In this document: positions 1 through 10,770 of the stretch, piece by piece
How the letters are laid out: every line of letters starts with the position of its first letter
How positions within the stretch are numbered: the first letter of the stretch is position 1
Assembly: GCA_947568835.1 (NCBI GenBank)
Contig: OX387605.1
Location: forward strand, 19,038,418 to 19,102,417
Direction: 5' to 3'
DNA length: 64,000 bases
Source of the DNA: Protonemura montana
Lineage: Eukaryota > Arthropoda > Insecta > Plecoptera > Nemouridae
Made by a program: the position numbers and the translations under genes
The notes under the pieces: generated by a model
Database searches by the model: none
Told to the model about the DNA's origin: nothing
The model's input: only the letters and a program-made list of their open reading frames with translations

Positions 1-1080
1 TGTTTATCACTACCGTAAATCCACCAACAATAAAAAGTCATGACTAATTTAGTGTATATGACATTCATATGAAAAAAAGAAATAATCTCTTATTTCTACC
101 ATCGAGTCCTGCAGCTATTCACCAATCACTTAGCTAACAAATCTCACAATAAACCCCATCTCATATTCCGGAATTCCTTGCTAATATTTGATTAATCTCT
201 CGGCCAAGCCAAGCAATGAGTGCCACGCGCCTACCATCCCCAGGAGGGAAAAATAAGAGAATGGGTCCACATGGGAGTGCGGAGAGTGGAGGAGAGAGAT
301 CAACAAAGGCATCGGCAATCGGTGGTTTATCGGCTTCTACCGCGGTCCCACGCTGAGCGATTCGTCCGGCTTCATCGCAATTATCATTGCGTGAAGCCGG
401 CAAAGCTGAAAGTCCGGTACCCGAGTACCACGGGAGAAAATGCGAAAGAATGGGGACAAAGGCACTGGGGGGTGTAATAGTGGATGAAGGGGAGACGAGT
501 GCAGTTCATTTAGAGAAGTGTGTATTGACTTCTTAGATATGGAGTTAGATTTGATTATTGTTTTGATTAAAAGGTTTAATTGCTATTTTATAGCGGATAA
601 TGTTTGCGTTTTTATTACATTTCATGAGACACGGTGAATAGCATGGATGATTGGCAATTGCATTGGGAGCACAAAAAGGATTATAACTTACTTCACGTCT
701 GGTTTATTATTACAGTTATTATAATAGTACTCATGCAGAGTGTTTTCTTACGAATTCAATATTATTAGTTTTAAAACGACATAAAATAACGGAGGATTAC
801 ATTTTCTTGCGGTTGTAAACTACGGTAACTATGGTAACTATGGTATCTGTCATGGAAGTGACTGAAAGGTCAGTGAAACCAATGAGTTTGATTCATATTT
901 AATGAGCGTAATTCCACATCGCTTGTTTTCTAATACCCAGGATGACAATTATCTTAACTCTTAGATAAAGTGGGAGTTAAATTAATTACCATGGCAACAA
1001 CCAATCACATACAGTGGAAGTCAGCTCTTGCTGAGAATTAGGAGCTAAACTCTAGAGTTAAAATATACTGTAACAGTGGG
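1..1080. other. No gene recognised
   Basis: AT-rich sequence with a more GC-rich patch around 200-480. The open frames there on both strands are short, overlap each other and show no domain, signal peptide or splice-supported continuation. I see no gene in this stretch. Confidence 0.5.
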
Positions 1081-1084
1081 CGTA

Positions 1085-1132
1085 AGACCAGTACTTTTCG
1101 CTGGAATCCCAAGGGTTTTTTACCAACTCCAA
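1085..1132 (-). pseudogene. Decayed fragment of an LRR-protein C-terminus
   Basis: This short stretch resembles the C-terminal cap of the LRR gene at 1701-2888. Both contain the run CAATCCCAAGGGTT or a close variant, followed by ACCAACTCC or GCCAACTCC, which on the minus strand encodes an NPWD motif. Relative to the intact gene the fragment lacks about 12 bases and has CNPWD-type cysteine codons changed (NPWDSSEK instead of NPWDCSET). No leucine-rich repeats are recognisable around it. I read it as the last trace of a tandem duplicate of the LRR gene. Confidence 0.55.
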
Positions 1133-1258
1133 TAAACCTTTTCGTCCGCGAAAATGTCTGCGATTATTTTTGCAAGAACGAGACATCACAGATTGCCTCG
1201 TTTTTTTTTTTTTAGCAAACACTAACAATTTAGTGTTAGTCAACGATATTATTTTTAA

Positions 1259-1440
1259 GATTTGTTGATTGATTGATAGATTGATTGATTCGTGTTGTTT
1301 TATGATGTATGGTTTTAGATGCTGGCTCTATGGCACTTGTCTAATTGCGTCAGTTAATGAGCGGTTGATTAGAATGAATATGAACCTAACCTAGCCTATG
1401 AGGAAGGAGGGGACTTCTGGCGACTGCTTAGAACCGTAAC
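1259..1440 (+). repeat. Degenerate copy of the TTGATTGATT dispersed repeat
   Basis: It begins with a TTGATTGATTGA run and continues with diverged blocks of the family consensus: TGGCACTTGTCTAATTGCGT (consensus GGCACTGGTCTAATGGCGTC) and GAACCTAACCTAGCCTA. It is the most decayed of about eight copies in this window; the clearest are at 24278 and 61041. Confidence 0.7.
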
Positions 1441-1561
1441 ACAAATACAAGATAATACAAGTAGAATGGCTTGCATAGAAAAGTCGAAAGAATTGGATCC
1501 TGTTCAATGGGGAAAAATTGGAATTATAATTATCACACATTAACGCAAATTTTTTCCACGT

Positions 1562-1567
1562 TTTATT
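1562..1567 (-). terminator. Candidate poly(A) signal of the LRR gene
   Basis: TTTATT on the plus strand gives AATAAA on the minus strand, about 135 bases past the stop codon of the LRR gene. The position is plausible for its 3' end. No further evidence is available. Confidence 0.4.
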
Positions 1568-1700
1568 AATGATTTCATTTCTAATCAACGCGATTTTTTT
1601 TCTAAAAAAAGCTACATAAAATAAAGAGATATCTATAGCATCACATTTTATGACGGCTGTAAGGTATGGCAACAATGAGCCATTAAAGACTCTTGTATGA

Positions 1701-2888
1701 TCAGTGACCACAAATCAAATTCACAAATTTCGTACCTTTCACTTTGTCAAAACCAGTAATCTTTGCTTTAGCCGTTTCGCTGCAATCCCAAGGGTTGTGT
1801 GCCAACTCCAGACGGTAGGTTACATCTTTCTTCAGCTTCTCCAAAATCGGGAACAAATTATCAACCGTAGTTTGGCTCATGGTCGTCAACAAATTGTGCT
1901 CCAAATTCAGGCTCCTCAAACCTGTGACCGGCTTAAATAGGTCATCCTTCAATTGAGCAATTTTATTGTGAGATAAGTCAACTGATTCCAACTGCGGCAG
2001 AAGTTTGAATGCATCTACAGACAGGCTCTTGATATTGCAGTTGGACAAAGCCAAAGTATGAATTGTTGCCCGAATGCTGCCCGCAATATTACCAAAGTCG
2101 TTGTTTGAAGCGTTTAAAAAGATCAAATCGGGAGTGGACTCGAACAGCGTTGGACTGATAGCATTCAGTTTGTTGCTAGCCACATTGAGCCTAGTTAGTG
2201 AAGACAGCCCGTAGAAAGCTTCGGGTTTTATTTCCGGTATCTGATTTTCCTCCAAGTACAAGATATTGAGATTGGTCAAGCCAGCGAAGGTAGGATTGCC
2301 CAGCGCAGTGCTCAGTTTATTCCGAGCCAAATCCAAAACGAAAAGCTGAGACAGTCCTTTAAAGTAATTATCTGCAGTCGTGATTTTGTTGTTGGACAAA
2401 TCTAAACTCTTCAGCTCTGTCAGTCCTTTGAAGGCCTCAGCGTCAATCGACGATATCTTATTGTTTTCCAGAGACAATCGCTGTAATTTTTCGGCTCCAG
2501 CGAACGTTCCCTTTTCGATCTTGGCCAGCTCGTTGTTGTTCAAATACAAGACTGTTAAATTCTTCGAAACATCTCTGAAGGCTCCTGCCTCAATGGTTTT
2601 GATCTCGTTGAATTGCAGAGATATTCGGTTAACTTTTGATAGAGCAGGATTGCTGAAAGATCCTGCCCTGAGGATCGGTATCTCGTTGAGTGATACACTG
2701 ATTTCTGACCAATGGTTAGGACCTGCTTTGAGATGCGTGAGGAACTCTAGCGATGTCAGATCCAATGTGCAGCTGAGGGTGCATTCTGACCCGCACTTCT
2801 TGTCACATGACTGCGGTAAAGGCACGGCGCCGTTCGCATTTGCAACGGCCACAAATATGGCCAGTAGGGCAAAGATACGGCACATCAT
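1701..2888 (-). CDS. Secreted leucine-rich-repeat protein
   Basis: A 395-residue extracellular LRR protein in one coding exon. Residues 1 to about 18 form a signal peptide (MMCRIFALLAIFVAVANA). A cysteine cluster at about 28-40 forms an N-terminal cap. About 11-12 repeats of roughly 24 residues follow, with the LxxLxLxxNxI pattern (for example LSLENNKISSI and LDLSNNKITT). The C-terminal cap keeps NPWDC and one later cysteine, so it is shorter than usual LRRCT domains. No transmembrane segment or GPI-type tail follows, so the protein is probably secreted. Such proteins act in binding, adhesion or immunity, but the ligand cannot be told. The start lies 8 bases inside exon 2; the next codon is also ATG, so the start is uncertain by one residue. 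A GTACGA donor-like site at the codon for G373 leaves room for an alternative 3' exon. Confidence 0.9.
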   Translation of the reverse strand: MMCRIFALLAIFVAVANANGAVPLPQSCDKKCGSECTLSCTLDLTSLEFLTHLKAGPNHWSEISVSLNEIPILRAGSFSNPALSKVNRISLQFNEIKTIEAGAFRDVSKNLTVLYLNNNELAKIEKGTFAGAEKLQRLSLENNKISSIDAEAFKGLTELKSLDLSNNKITTADNYFKGLSQLFVLDLARNKLSTALGNPTFAGLTNLNILYLEENQIPEIKPEAFYGLSSLTRLNVASNKLNAISPTLFESTPDLIFLNASNNDFGNIAGSIRATIHTLALSNCNIKSLSVDAFKLLPQLESVDLSHNKIAQLKDDLFKPVTGLRSLNLEHNLLTTMSQTTVDNLFPILEKLKKDVTYRLELAHNPWDCSETAKAKITGFDKVKGTKFVNLICGH

Positions 2889-3195
2889 GGAACAATCTAC
2901 AACAATAATACAAAGAAAATATCATTTTCGGTTCCTCTGGATTACATAGATTTGCAAATGTTCTGTTGCAATGTTTAGCACAGGCAATGCAAGATTTTTA
3001 TTATTTTTCTATGGGTCTCATTTATGGATTTATGGATTTTCATCTATAGACGATAGGTTGAAATATAAAATTGTATACAATTAAATTACAGCAAGTAATC
3101 GAAATGTTCTTGCTGGGGTTATACCACAGTGGTACCACATCCTGCCAGTTAAAATACCAAAGAAAACAATCAAAATGCCTCGGAAATGCACTCAC

Positions 3196-3275
3196 CTTTC
3201 TGCTGAGATGGTATTGAGTGTTCAGCTGTGTTCTCACAACTGTGTCTTCACATATTTCTGCTACACGTTTATATC
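3196..3275 (-). promoter_or_regulatory. Promoter and noncoding exon 1 of the LRR gene
   Basis: On the minus strand, GATATAAACG lies at about 3266-3275 (TATAAA at 3273-3268). An initiator-like CAGTT has its A at 3241, 32 bases downstream, which is the normal TATA-to-start spacing. From there a 46-base exon runs to AAAG|GTGAGT (last exon base 3196). The matching acceptor TTGTAG ends at 2897, leaving only 8 untranslated bases before the start codon. The LRR gene therefore very probably has one intron of about 300 bases in its 5'UTR. Confidence 0.65.
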
Positions 3276-3639
3276 AAACTGATTGACTTTGAACTAGATG
3301 CATGACCCTCTCCGTGTCAGAGGTTATCCTTGATTAAAGCTACCGCGAAAAACTGAGCGAACAAAACTTCCCATATGCAATATACGTGGAAATAAATGTG
3401 ATAAAAACGTTTCTTAGAATCATTACAAATAAACAAACAGACATTAATTTGATAATTGCAAATAAAAACCAACAAAATAGAAAAAAAATCTTTGGAATAA
3501 AATAAGTATAGGTGCTAGCAGTAGCCTCTAAAATGTTTCGTAGCGCCTTTTGCTATTTTCTTTGATTCAATTTCCTCGTTGATGTGAACGTAATGTACAC
3601 GTGAACTCCAACACCCTAGCATCAAGAATTGTTGTGGAA

Positions 3640-3655
3640 GGGGGGGGGGGGGGGG
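3640..3655. repeat. Poly(G) tract, 16 bases
   Basis: An uninterrupted run of 16 G on the plus strand within otherwise ordinary noncoding sequence. It is one of six G or C homopolymers of 12 or more bases in the window. Confidence 0.95.
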
Positions 3656-4264
3656 AGGCTGGATAAAACGCGATTTGGGTACTCTCGAGAGTTGCCGAGT
3701 ACGTGGGTGTCTGGTCCAATTCTCATGCCCGTCGCCAGAAAGCAGCGGTACTGGGAACGGAATTCCTTAATGGAAGGTGGATACTGTGCTCGGAAATCAA
3801 CAATTTCCATTCCAGCCAATGAACCTGCGCGAATAGGATTGGAAAGTTGACACCCTACCTAAACAGTGCACGACATCTATAATAAAACTTTGCTAAAGTG
3901 AGTGCAATTTATCTTGCCTTTTTTTCAGGGCGGGGCGTTTATGAATATATGTATTTTCTAAAACTGTATCCAACGAATCAGATAGTAAGTTACTATCACG
4001 ATTTACGTGTAAATACTTATGCATGTGATAACTATAAGGTATCAAATACCGATATCCTTTCAAGGTTAGGATCAGATTATTAACATTGTTTTGTACTTTG
4101 TACGAACGCGATAGTCGATATTTCTATAAATACTCTAACAATTGCCATGCAATCCAAGAGAAAAATAATGCTTGCTCTCATTTTATTTTATTTTCGTTTA
4201 ATTGTGTTCTTGGTTGCGTGGTTGTTTTCAGAGCCGCGGTATGACATTGAGATGTGCTCTACGG

Positions 4265-4346
4265 TATTGCTCGTCTTGAGGAGGTTTGCGGCCCAAAAAG
4301 GGCCGAAAGTCTCGATGTTTTTGGGCCGCAAACCTCAACACAGAGC
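4265..4346. repeat. Perfect-stem hairpin, foldback type
   Basis: Two 19-base arms at 4281-4299 and 4318-4336 (GAGGTTTGCGGCCCAAAAA and its complement) are perfect inverted copies with an 18-base spacer. A weaker outer stem (TATTGCTC / GAGCAATA) flanks them. The outer sequence TTGCTCTGTGTTGA also occurs, in variant form, at the ends of the larger palindrome at 50447-50622, which points to a shared family of foldback elements. Confidence 0.85.
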
Positions 4347-6150
4347 AATATTGTAAAGCAAACCTAAAAAATTATGTTCTTATTTATCTTCTTCAATCTG
4401 ACAAAACTTTAACTGCCAAAGTGCAAAGAAAATTTGCCAAATATAACCAAAAATTAATGCCAAGACGTGAATCTTTTCAAGCGAAAACTTTCAAAAATCA
4501 AAATCCAACATTTTCTAAAGGTCTCTGTCGACCAATGTAGTAAAAAATATCATCATTTCGACAACTTCTCTACTCCGAATTTCCCTTCACCAAAGTGTGA
4601 TCAAACGCCGTAGTTAACGACAATAGCAACTCATATCAAACTGTACTGATGTTGAAAATTTTCAAGCCTCATTAGCGTCGGTAAAATATTCCACTTGTCT
4701 CATTTTAAGGGCTGCAGTCGACAGATGTGCTGGCAGTGGCTCTCTGTATCCACCCCGTGAAAGACAGGGAACAAAGAGTTGATGTTCCCACATGCAGCTA
4801 GTATCAGGCCACATCTGTCATGGGCAGATCGGTTTCGATCCAATTAGCAAATAGTTACACCATTATTGGTTGTTGCCGAGCGGCAAAATGCAAGTGCGAA
4901 ATTGAGTGAGAGATTCGCGGGAAGTTATCTTGAAGTTCTGAGTTCGATTCTGTGCAGGGAGGGAGTTGAGTCGGGATTCAGAGAATGATGATTTAGAGCT
5001 GGATTTTGATGACAGTTTTAGGAAAGCAAAGGGGTTGGGAAATTGTTAGAAATGTAAGCGAAAGGTGAGTCAAGGTGAGCTATAGAAGTGTGTTGATCAC
5101 GATAAATTGAATACATCTTTAAGTGTTTGGCTGAATTGGAAGCGTCAATTTGGATAGGGGTTGTTTTGTCCAAGTCTAAGATCCGATTTTACCAAAATCT
5201 CAACTTTACGTTTAAATGGTTGTGGAAAAAATTGCAATGGAGACGTATATGTTAATGGAATGTAGATGTTTCTGTGAGTTTAAGTTGGAGGTGGACATTT
5301 TGGGAAAACTGTGCCAAAAAAGCAAGCCATAGTTTCAACTTTCAGCCAAAATAATCGCTTTTAACGAACAGCTTCCAAAATAATGTGTGAAAAAAAATGT
5401 GTTAACCACATGTGAATTTGGACATGGAAATTATTTTCAAAGCTGATTCATTTATTTCTCTCTAGAATATTTGTATAATACACCTATTCCACAGTCATCC
5501 CAAAATTTTGTTTGAAAACGGGTCAATCTTATCCCGCTCCGAACTAAACTTCGATCACCTCGTAGTCCCTGGAGAAAATACCCCCTACCGGTCAAAACTG
5601 ATGACCCCCTAAACAGTTTAAACCTTCAATTCTAAAGCGTCCCCAGTTTCCTGTTTCCAAATTTGTTTTCGACTTTATCTTACCATGGAGTGTGCTGGTA
5701 AGCAGTCTCCCCCTCCACAAGCATGCGAAATTAAGTCTCTTTTTTTCACCACCACCCCTCTGACCCTAGCTCTTGACAATATTCAATTGGCTGACGCGTA
5801 ATAAGTGAGAAATTGCCTCTCTCTAATGGTATTTACTAACTCTATTAGCTGCGATTTCCCATCTCACTTTCTTTTCAAACACTCGCTAGAACCCCTTCAC
5901 ACCCAAAATGCTCGTACAAAATCTCTCCCACCCAATTGATGCACAGAGCGATGAGTCAGACTAGTCTCTGATATATTTCATGGGTCAATTCATCAATATT
6001 TCGATAGAAGAAATTTGAATTTTAACTGTAAAAAATAAACCACACAGCGAGTCATCAAGTCGTTGACAACATGTTTGCCCTAAAGTTAAGGGCCAAAAAG
6101 ATAGCATGAAGAATTTTGACTAAAAACTCGGCCATAGTTCTGCAAATCCA
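4347..6150. other. No gene recognised
   Basis: About 1.8 kb without a convincing open frame, RNA gene or repeat family member that I can identify. Stop codons are frequent in all frames. Confidence 0.5.
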
Positions 6151-6152
6151 GT

Positions 6153-6427
6153 ATTCTCCCCTCGACAGCATAGATTTGTGGAGGAATCCTGATGTTCGCG
6201 TTGTACCGTCCTTCGTAAGGGACGTTGAACTGGTGGTCCCCTTGGTGTTATCGACAGGATTAGGCTACGTGCCGGCACCGTACTTACTCTCCTCGTTTCT
6301 AGGCTAGGTAATGGTCATCAACACCTTAATCATCACCCACATATTCACCGACGCCATAAAACCAGTGCAACAGGGCCAGTTGTCAAAACAATTCGTCGGT
6401 AAACACCACAAATCAATCAATCAATCG
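6153..6427 (-). repeat. Copy of the TTGATTGATT dispersed repeat
   Basis: Read on the minus strand it starts in TTGATTGATTGATT, continues GTGTTTACCGACGAATTG (consensus TTTAACGACGCACTG), then TGGTTTTATGGCGTCGGTGA, and ends near the block that in other copies reads TTCCTCCACAAATC. It lacks the promoter and poly(A) tail expected of a gene. The order of blocks matches the copies at 24278 and 61041. Confidence 0.8.
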
Positions 6428-6819
6428 AACCTAAAATCACTTATCTCCATGGCATTGAACTAGTTAAATTAGTTGCGAACCTAGCAATTTCATTTGAGGT
6501 AAAACGTTAGGAAAAACAAAACTTTCTTTTGTGTTGATGTTTATTTATGTAGAAGATGAAATATTCAGTGAACTTGGTTTTAGAGCTAAATTATATTTTA
6601 AAAAATCCTGAAGTTATACTCATTCTTATACACGTATACACTGGGATATTTGTAAAGCTTAAAATCAGAAACTATACAAAATAGAAATGGAACTTTTAAA
6701 CAGGGTTGGTCATCCATCTAATTCTAGTAGATACCTACAAGAACGTCATACACGTAAATTATCAATGACCCGTCTGGAGGAGACATGATATCGGACACAT
6801 CATGCAACCATAATAAAGA

Positions 6820-7130
6820 GTCCAGCGGAATTGGCGTCGGGTGTATTCAGCCGTCCCAAACAGTGACACGCTAGGTGCACAACTGTTGAATCATTGGCCG
6901 CCGCGACGACGCACCCTTCGCCGTCGCGGCGTGGCGTCGGCGTCGACTGGCCTCGGTATGGTTTCACAATAAATGATGAGTCAACGCACGCGACGCTTTG
7001 CCCAGCGACGCCGAGCGTTCCGACGCTAGTCTCGGCGTCGGCACACGGCATTCCCTTACGGGTGCATGCGACGACGCCACCGACGCCGACGTATTCTGAT
7101 AGCATGCACATAACCGACGCCCGAGGATTT
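6820..7130. other. GC-rich island dense in GCGTCG/CGACGC
   Basis: A sharply bounded GC-rich patch in AT-rich surroundings in which CGACG and GCGTC recur many times (for example GTGGCGTCGGCGTCGACTGG at 6930-6949). Frames of 80 and 103 codons are open on the two strands, but they are low-complexity by-products of the repeat-like composition, not genes I can support. Confidence 0.6.
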
Positions 7131-7139
7131 CAATAGCTT

Positions 7140-8278
7140 GTAGAATGAAACAACTTACATAAAAGCCTGCACTTGGGAAATTACTTCCGGTCGGAACGTA
7201 TGTGTTACGTTATTGGTTGGAAAAGTAAGAAATTAGTTAAACGAAAAGATTTTTGATATCTGAAAAATATATTCTGATTTCTACACACGATTTTTCTTTT
7301 TGTAATGCGGTCAAAAAATGAATACCTTTGCTTTTTATTCAGGCGTTACCATGAATGAGCATAAAATGTTTATGCAGAAGCAACAGTTCTTAAGCGAACA
7401 AGTTTTCGTTATCTTAATTTTGTCAAATCATGCAACAAAATTTTAAATATTCTTGCATTTTTAAAGCAGATTCGTGTGCTGAACTGAAGAGTCGTTATCA
7501 AATCGTCGTATACCATTGAAAACTTAAAAAAATACTTTTCTAACTAATCCAACTCTAGTCTAGTGTATTGAACCTCAAATTAAAAAAAAAATATTATTTA
7601 CCCTCATTGATATCATGCAATGTCTTCAATATTCCAATTAAAAGGCTGATAGACCAGGGTGGTCATGTTTCTCAACTTTCCAACAACATTGCAAATGTTT
7701 GTAACGGTTGCGTGCGGGGGAGTGGACGCGCGACTCTTCGGCGCCCATTCTTGCACCCCTCTACTTGTCGGCGCGTCGCCACCACCCCTGTTTGCTCTGC
7801 TATGTTCTAATTCCACCTAGAATGCTTATAACTTTAGACTTATGCGTACCTGGAGTTTAATAATTGCTAAACACGAACAAATGCAATGAGTCAGCTAGTC
7901 GGTAACAGGGAGGGTGGGGGAGGGCGTCGTTTGTCTGCAATGTGATCAGTCACCCTCTTTCACATCCCCTGGCATGACGAAGAGACGCGCATACCCGTTG
8001 TGGGTAATACGCTTTGCCGTGGCTCACGCGAGCAGCACTTAACTTTTGTTCAAATGCGATGATCTGATTTTGACAATCCAAAAATTCGATTACCGGGCTA
8101 CGTATACTACCGAAGTGGGAAATGTCTATGTTGACCATTTTGACAAAGTAACATACCATTTGTTGACTATGAGGAAAGATTCAATCACGGCCAGTAGATA
8201 CTTTCACGCGAATCTAAAAGTAATGTCATTCGGGATCTGACTTTTTGTTTTCTATTAGATGTCAAGTTGTTTAGGTCG
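7140..8278. other. No gene recognised
   Basis: Noncoding sequence upstream of the next gene. Short open frames are present on both strands at 7568-7816 and 7950-8240, but they overlap antisense to each other and carry no recognisable features. Confidence 0.45.
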
Positions 8279-8306
8279 TATATTTATAAGCGTTTCATCG
8301 CAGTTG
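8279..8306 (+). promoter_or_regulatory. Candidate TATA/initiator promoter
   Basis: TATATTTATAAG at about 8279-8290 is followed by an initiator-like GCAGTT about 23 bases further on, somewhat closer than the usual 30. The start codon of the gene lies about 130 bases downstream at 8434 with no intervening ATG that opens a long frame. Confidence 0.4.
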
Positions 8307-8433
8307 TAGTTTTGCTACATAGTTTTGACGTTTTGATAGGTGTTCGTACTTTATTTCCGTTAATTTCTGTATCAGTATATTATGAAATACAGAATAATTA
8401 CTTCCGAAACTTTATTGGTTGGCTAGGACCACT

Positions 8434-10770
8434 ATGGTAGCCGGAAATAGACCGGAGAGAAGATCAAGATCATCGTCTCCCGATCCGAGGAGCACAAACA
8501 CCGAAGTAAGCGCGGCACCACATACTTACTCTGGCAAAAGACAGGCACCAGCTGGTTTCTTCCGAACAAAACCACAAAAACCTGCCCCGGAAAGAAACGA
8601 CAACACAATCGCAGAATCCGATACTAGCGAATTAGCTACGACTTCCCTAGATTACATGCGGGAAAGTCTGCAGAGTATTATAGACAGTTCGATGTGTGAA
8701 GGGGCATGCCAACAGAGTGCTCAATCCGCTCCTTCAGTAGACCAAGAGCCTCAGCGTGATTTTAGTGAAACCGATACCAATATGCAGAGAAGTCCTGCTC
8801 GAGGTCCGGAGCGTCAACCGTCTCCACCATCCGTCCGAGCGAGCAAAGGGCCTTCTCCACCGCCATCTCAAACCGGTAGGAATAAATCACCGGGGAGTTG
8901 CTTTAAGACGAAAATTAAGAAGCCTAAACCACCTAAAAGTCAAGAATCCCCCACGCAATCGACTGCGAGTGAAGCAACTAAGCGTCAGCCTCGTAAAAAA
9001 ACTAAAAAACCATCAGCTCAGAAAATTGAGCCTACTGACACAACTGAAGAATCAGTTTCCTACGAAACTCCACCGAAATCAATCGAATTCATGCGCGAAA
9101 GTCTGCAGAACATTATCGACAACTCAATGTGCGATGGGAATTGCAGTGACAGAGTGCCAGCTCCTGCTCCTGATTATCCTGCAGATCCCTGGCGAGCGCC
9201 GTTAAACGCTACAGAGCCTCCAAGGAGTCATTACGATCCAAGCTCATATCCTGCCAGTCCCGCGGAGAGTTTTCCTAGAGGGCCAACGCAATGCGGTTGC
9301 AATATGTCGTCGTTGACCGTAACTCAAACAGAAAATTATTCATTGCGCGGAGATTCAAACTGTGTTTGCAACCCAACTACATTTCCAGTGACCCTCATGG
9401 AAAATTATTCTGTTCGTAGAGGTTCGAACTGTGTTGGTAACTCATCTGAATTGCCAGTGCAGTTGGATAATTACCCAGTGCGTGGACCATCCAGTTGCAT
9501 TTGCGACCCCTCGCTATGTCCAGTTTCACCATTAAGCAACATGGGATACAATCAGAATTTAAAGGAATTTCCTCCAACGTCCAACGACCTTTGCGGCGAC
9601 TGCAATCTGCCGATTGCAGGACAGTTCGAAGGCGAGTGTCCTTGTGATTGCGAGCCTGGTCCAGAAAGTACTTGCGTTGAGAAGCGTTCTGCTTTTGAAA
9701 GATTCAGAAGCATGTTTGGTCGCAGGTTTTCGGGGAATTCTTCGTTTCAAAATCAAGGCATGAATCCATATTATACTTTTAAACAAGACAATGTTAAGCC
9801 TTGTCCTCGTCGTCTTGTTTTTAATTTGGTCGACGGTATTCCGTCTGGGCCATCGTCTTGCCAGAAGCAACCTCCACCTACGAAAGTGGTGCGAAAAGAA
9901 GGTTAGCATTGTAAAATGTTACTTTTTTTATAGTCATTTTCTTTAAAAAGATTTCCTTTGTCCCTAAATATTCATAAGTAAATGGAAAATGTTGTTTACA
10001 GAAAAAATCGAAAGGATCTCATCACAGAAAAACACGTTTAACAAGTACACAAATAAAGTCGATATTTACTATTTTGACCACGGAAACTCTGGGTAAGATT
10101 TAGTGAAAAAAAAAAAAACCAAGATTTTGAGAATATCCAAAAAGAAGTTTTAATGAATCATATCTTGCAAAAAACATTATTTTCTTTTCTTGAAGATATT
10201 ATCGTACCACCGACAACCCACCCCCACTTTTTACCGATGACTTCCTCGAAAAGTCCGACAGATACGCCACTGAATTCTGGGCCAATATCTTCGGCGTGTG
10301 CCACGTGGGTGTTTCCTATGTTACAATCTTCTTTCTTCAATTGTTCAGGTATGAAAATTACACATTACAAACTTTACATGAAAATATCTTACATTACTAT
10401 TACTTATCCAAAACCAAAACATTACGTTCACAGATTCTTATGTTATTCTCTGATCCGATCGCCTATCGTCGGATTCATCCAGATTTTGGCTGACTACATC
10501 TTTAAACCAATCCTCTCCATATTTTTCAATGGAATTATCCAGACGATATTCATATTATTCTTCAATATGGCCACTTCGTTCCGTGACCTATGCGAGCCTT
10601 TAGCTCATAGCATAGGTTTCTTCCTCAGAGAATTAGCCCAAGTCTTCAGGGCCATTCGGTTGGTGGAACTAAACTACGTGCAAACTCACTCGTCAGGGCA
10701 TTCTTCCAAGGTGGATGGGTCTAAGCGGACATCGATTCCCACTAAAAGTGGACCGGGTGGAATTGTGTAA
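8434..10770 (+). CDS. Unrecognised protein with duplicated motif and hydrophobic C-terminus, four exons
   Basis: Exons 8434-9901, 10002-10092, 10196-10348 and 10434-10770 have GT-AG boundaries and sum to 2049 bases, an open frame of 682 residues. The ATG at 8434 is chosen because only non-ATG codons lie upstream in frame. Residues 1-245 are basic and proline/serine-rich and hold a motif twice: YMRESLQSIIDSSMCEG (about 74-90) and FMRESLQNIIDNSMCDG (about 219-235). Residues about 283-370 are four degenerate repeats of 20-30 residues, each with a CxC-type pair and mostly an ENYSxR-like core. A cysteine-rich stretch follows. The last 150 residues, from exons 3 and 4, hold several hydrophobic or amphipathic segments (GVSYVTIFFLQLF; FIQILADYIFKPILSIFFNG; TIFILFFNM) and FRDLCEPLAHSIGFFLREL, so this part probably sits in or on a membrane. 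I do not recognise the family. Confidence 0.85.

Noticed and set aside
6894..7136. Overlapping open frames on both strands in the CGACGC island
   Set aside because: Open only because the GC-rich repeat composition lacks stop codons; low-complexity proteins.
10153..10770. 205-codon frame read straight through from 10153
   Set aside because: It runs through intron 3 of the 8434-10770 gene. The true exon 3 uses another frame, as shown by phase-matched splice sites at 10196 and 10348.
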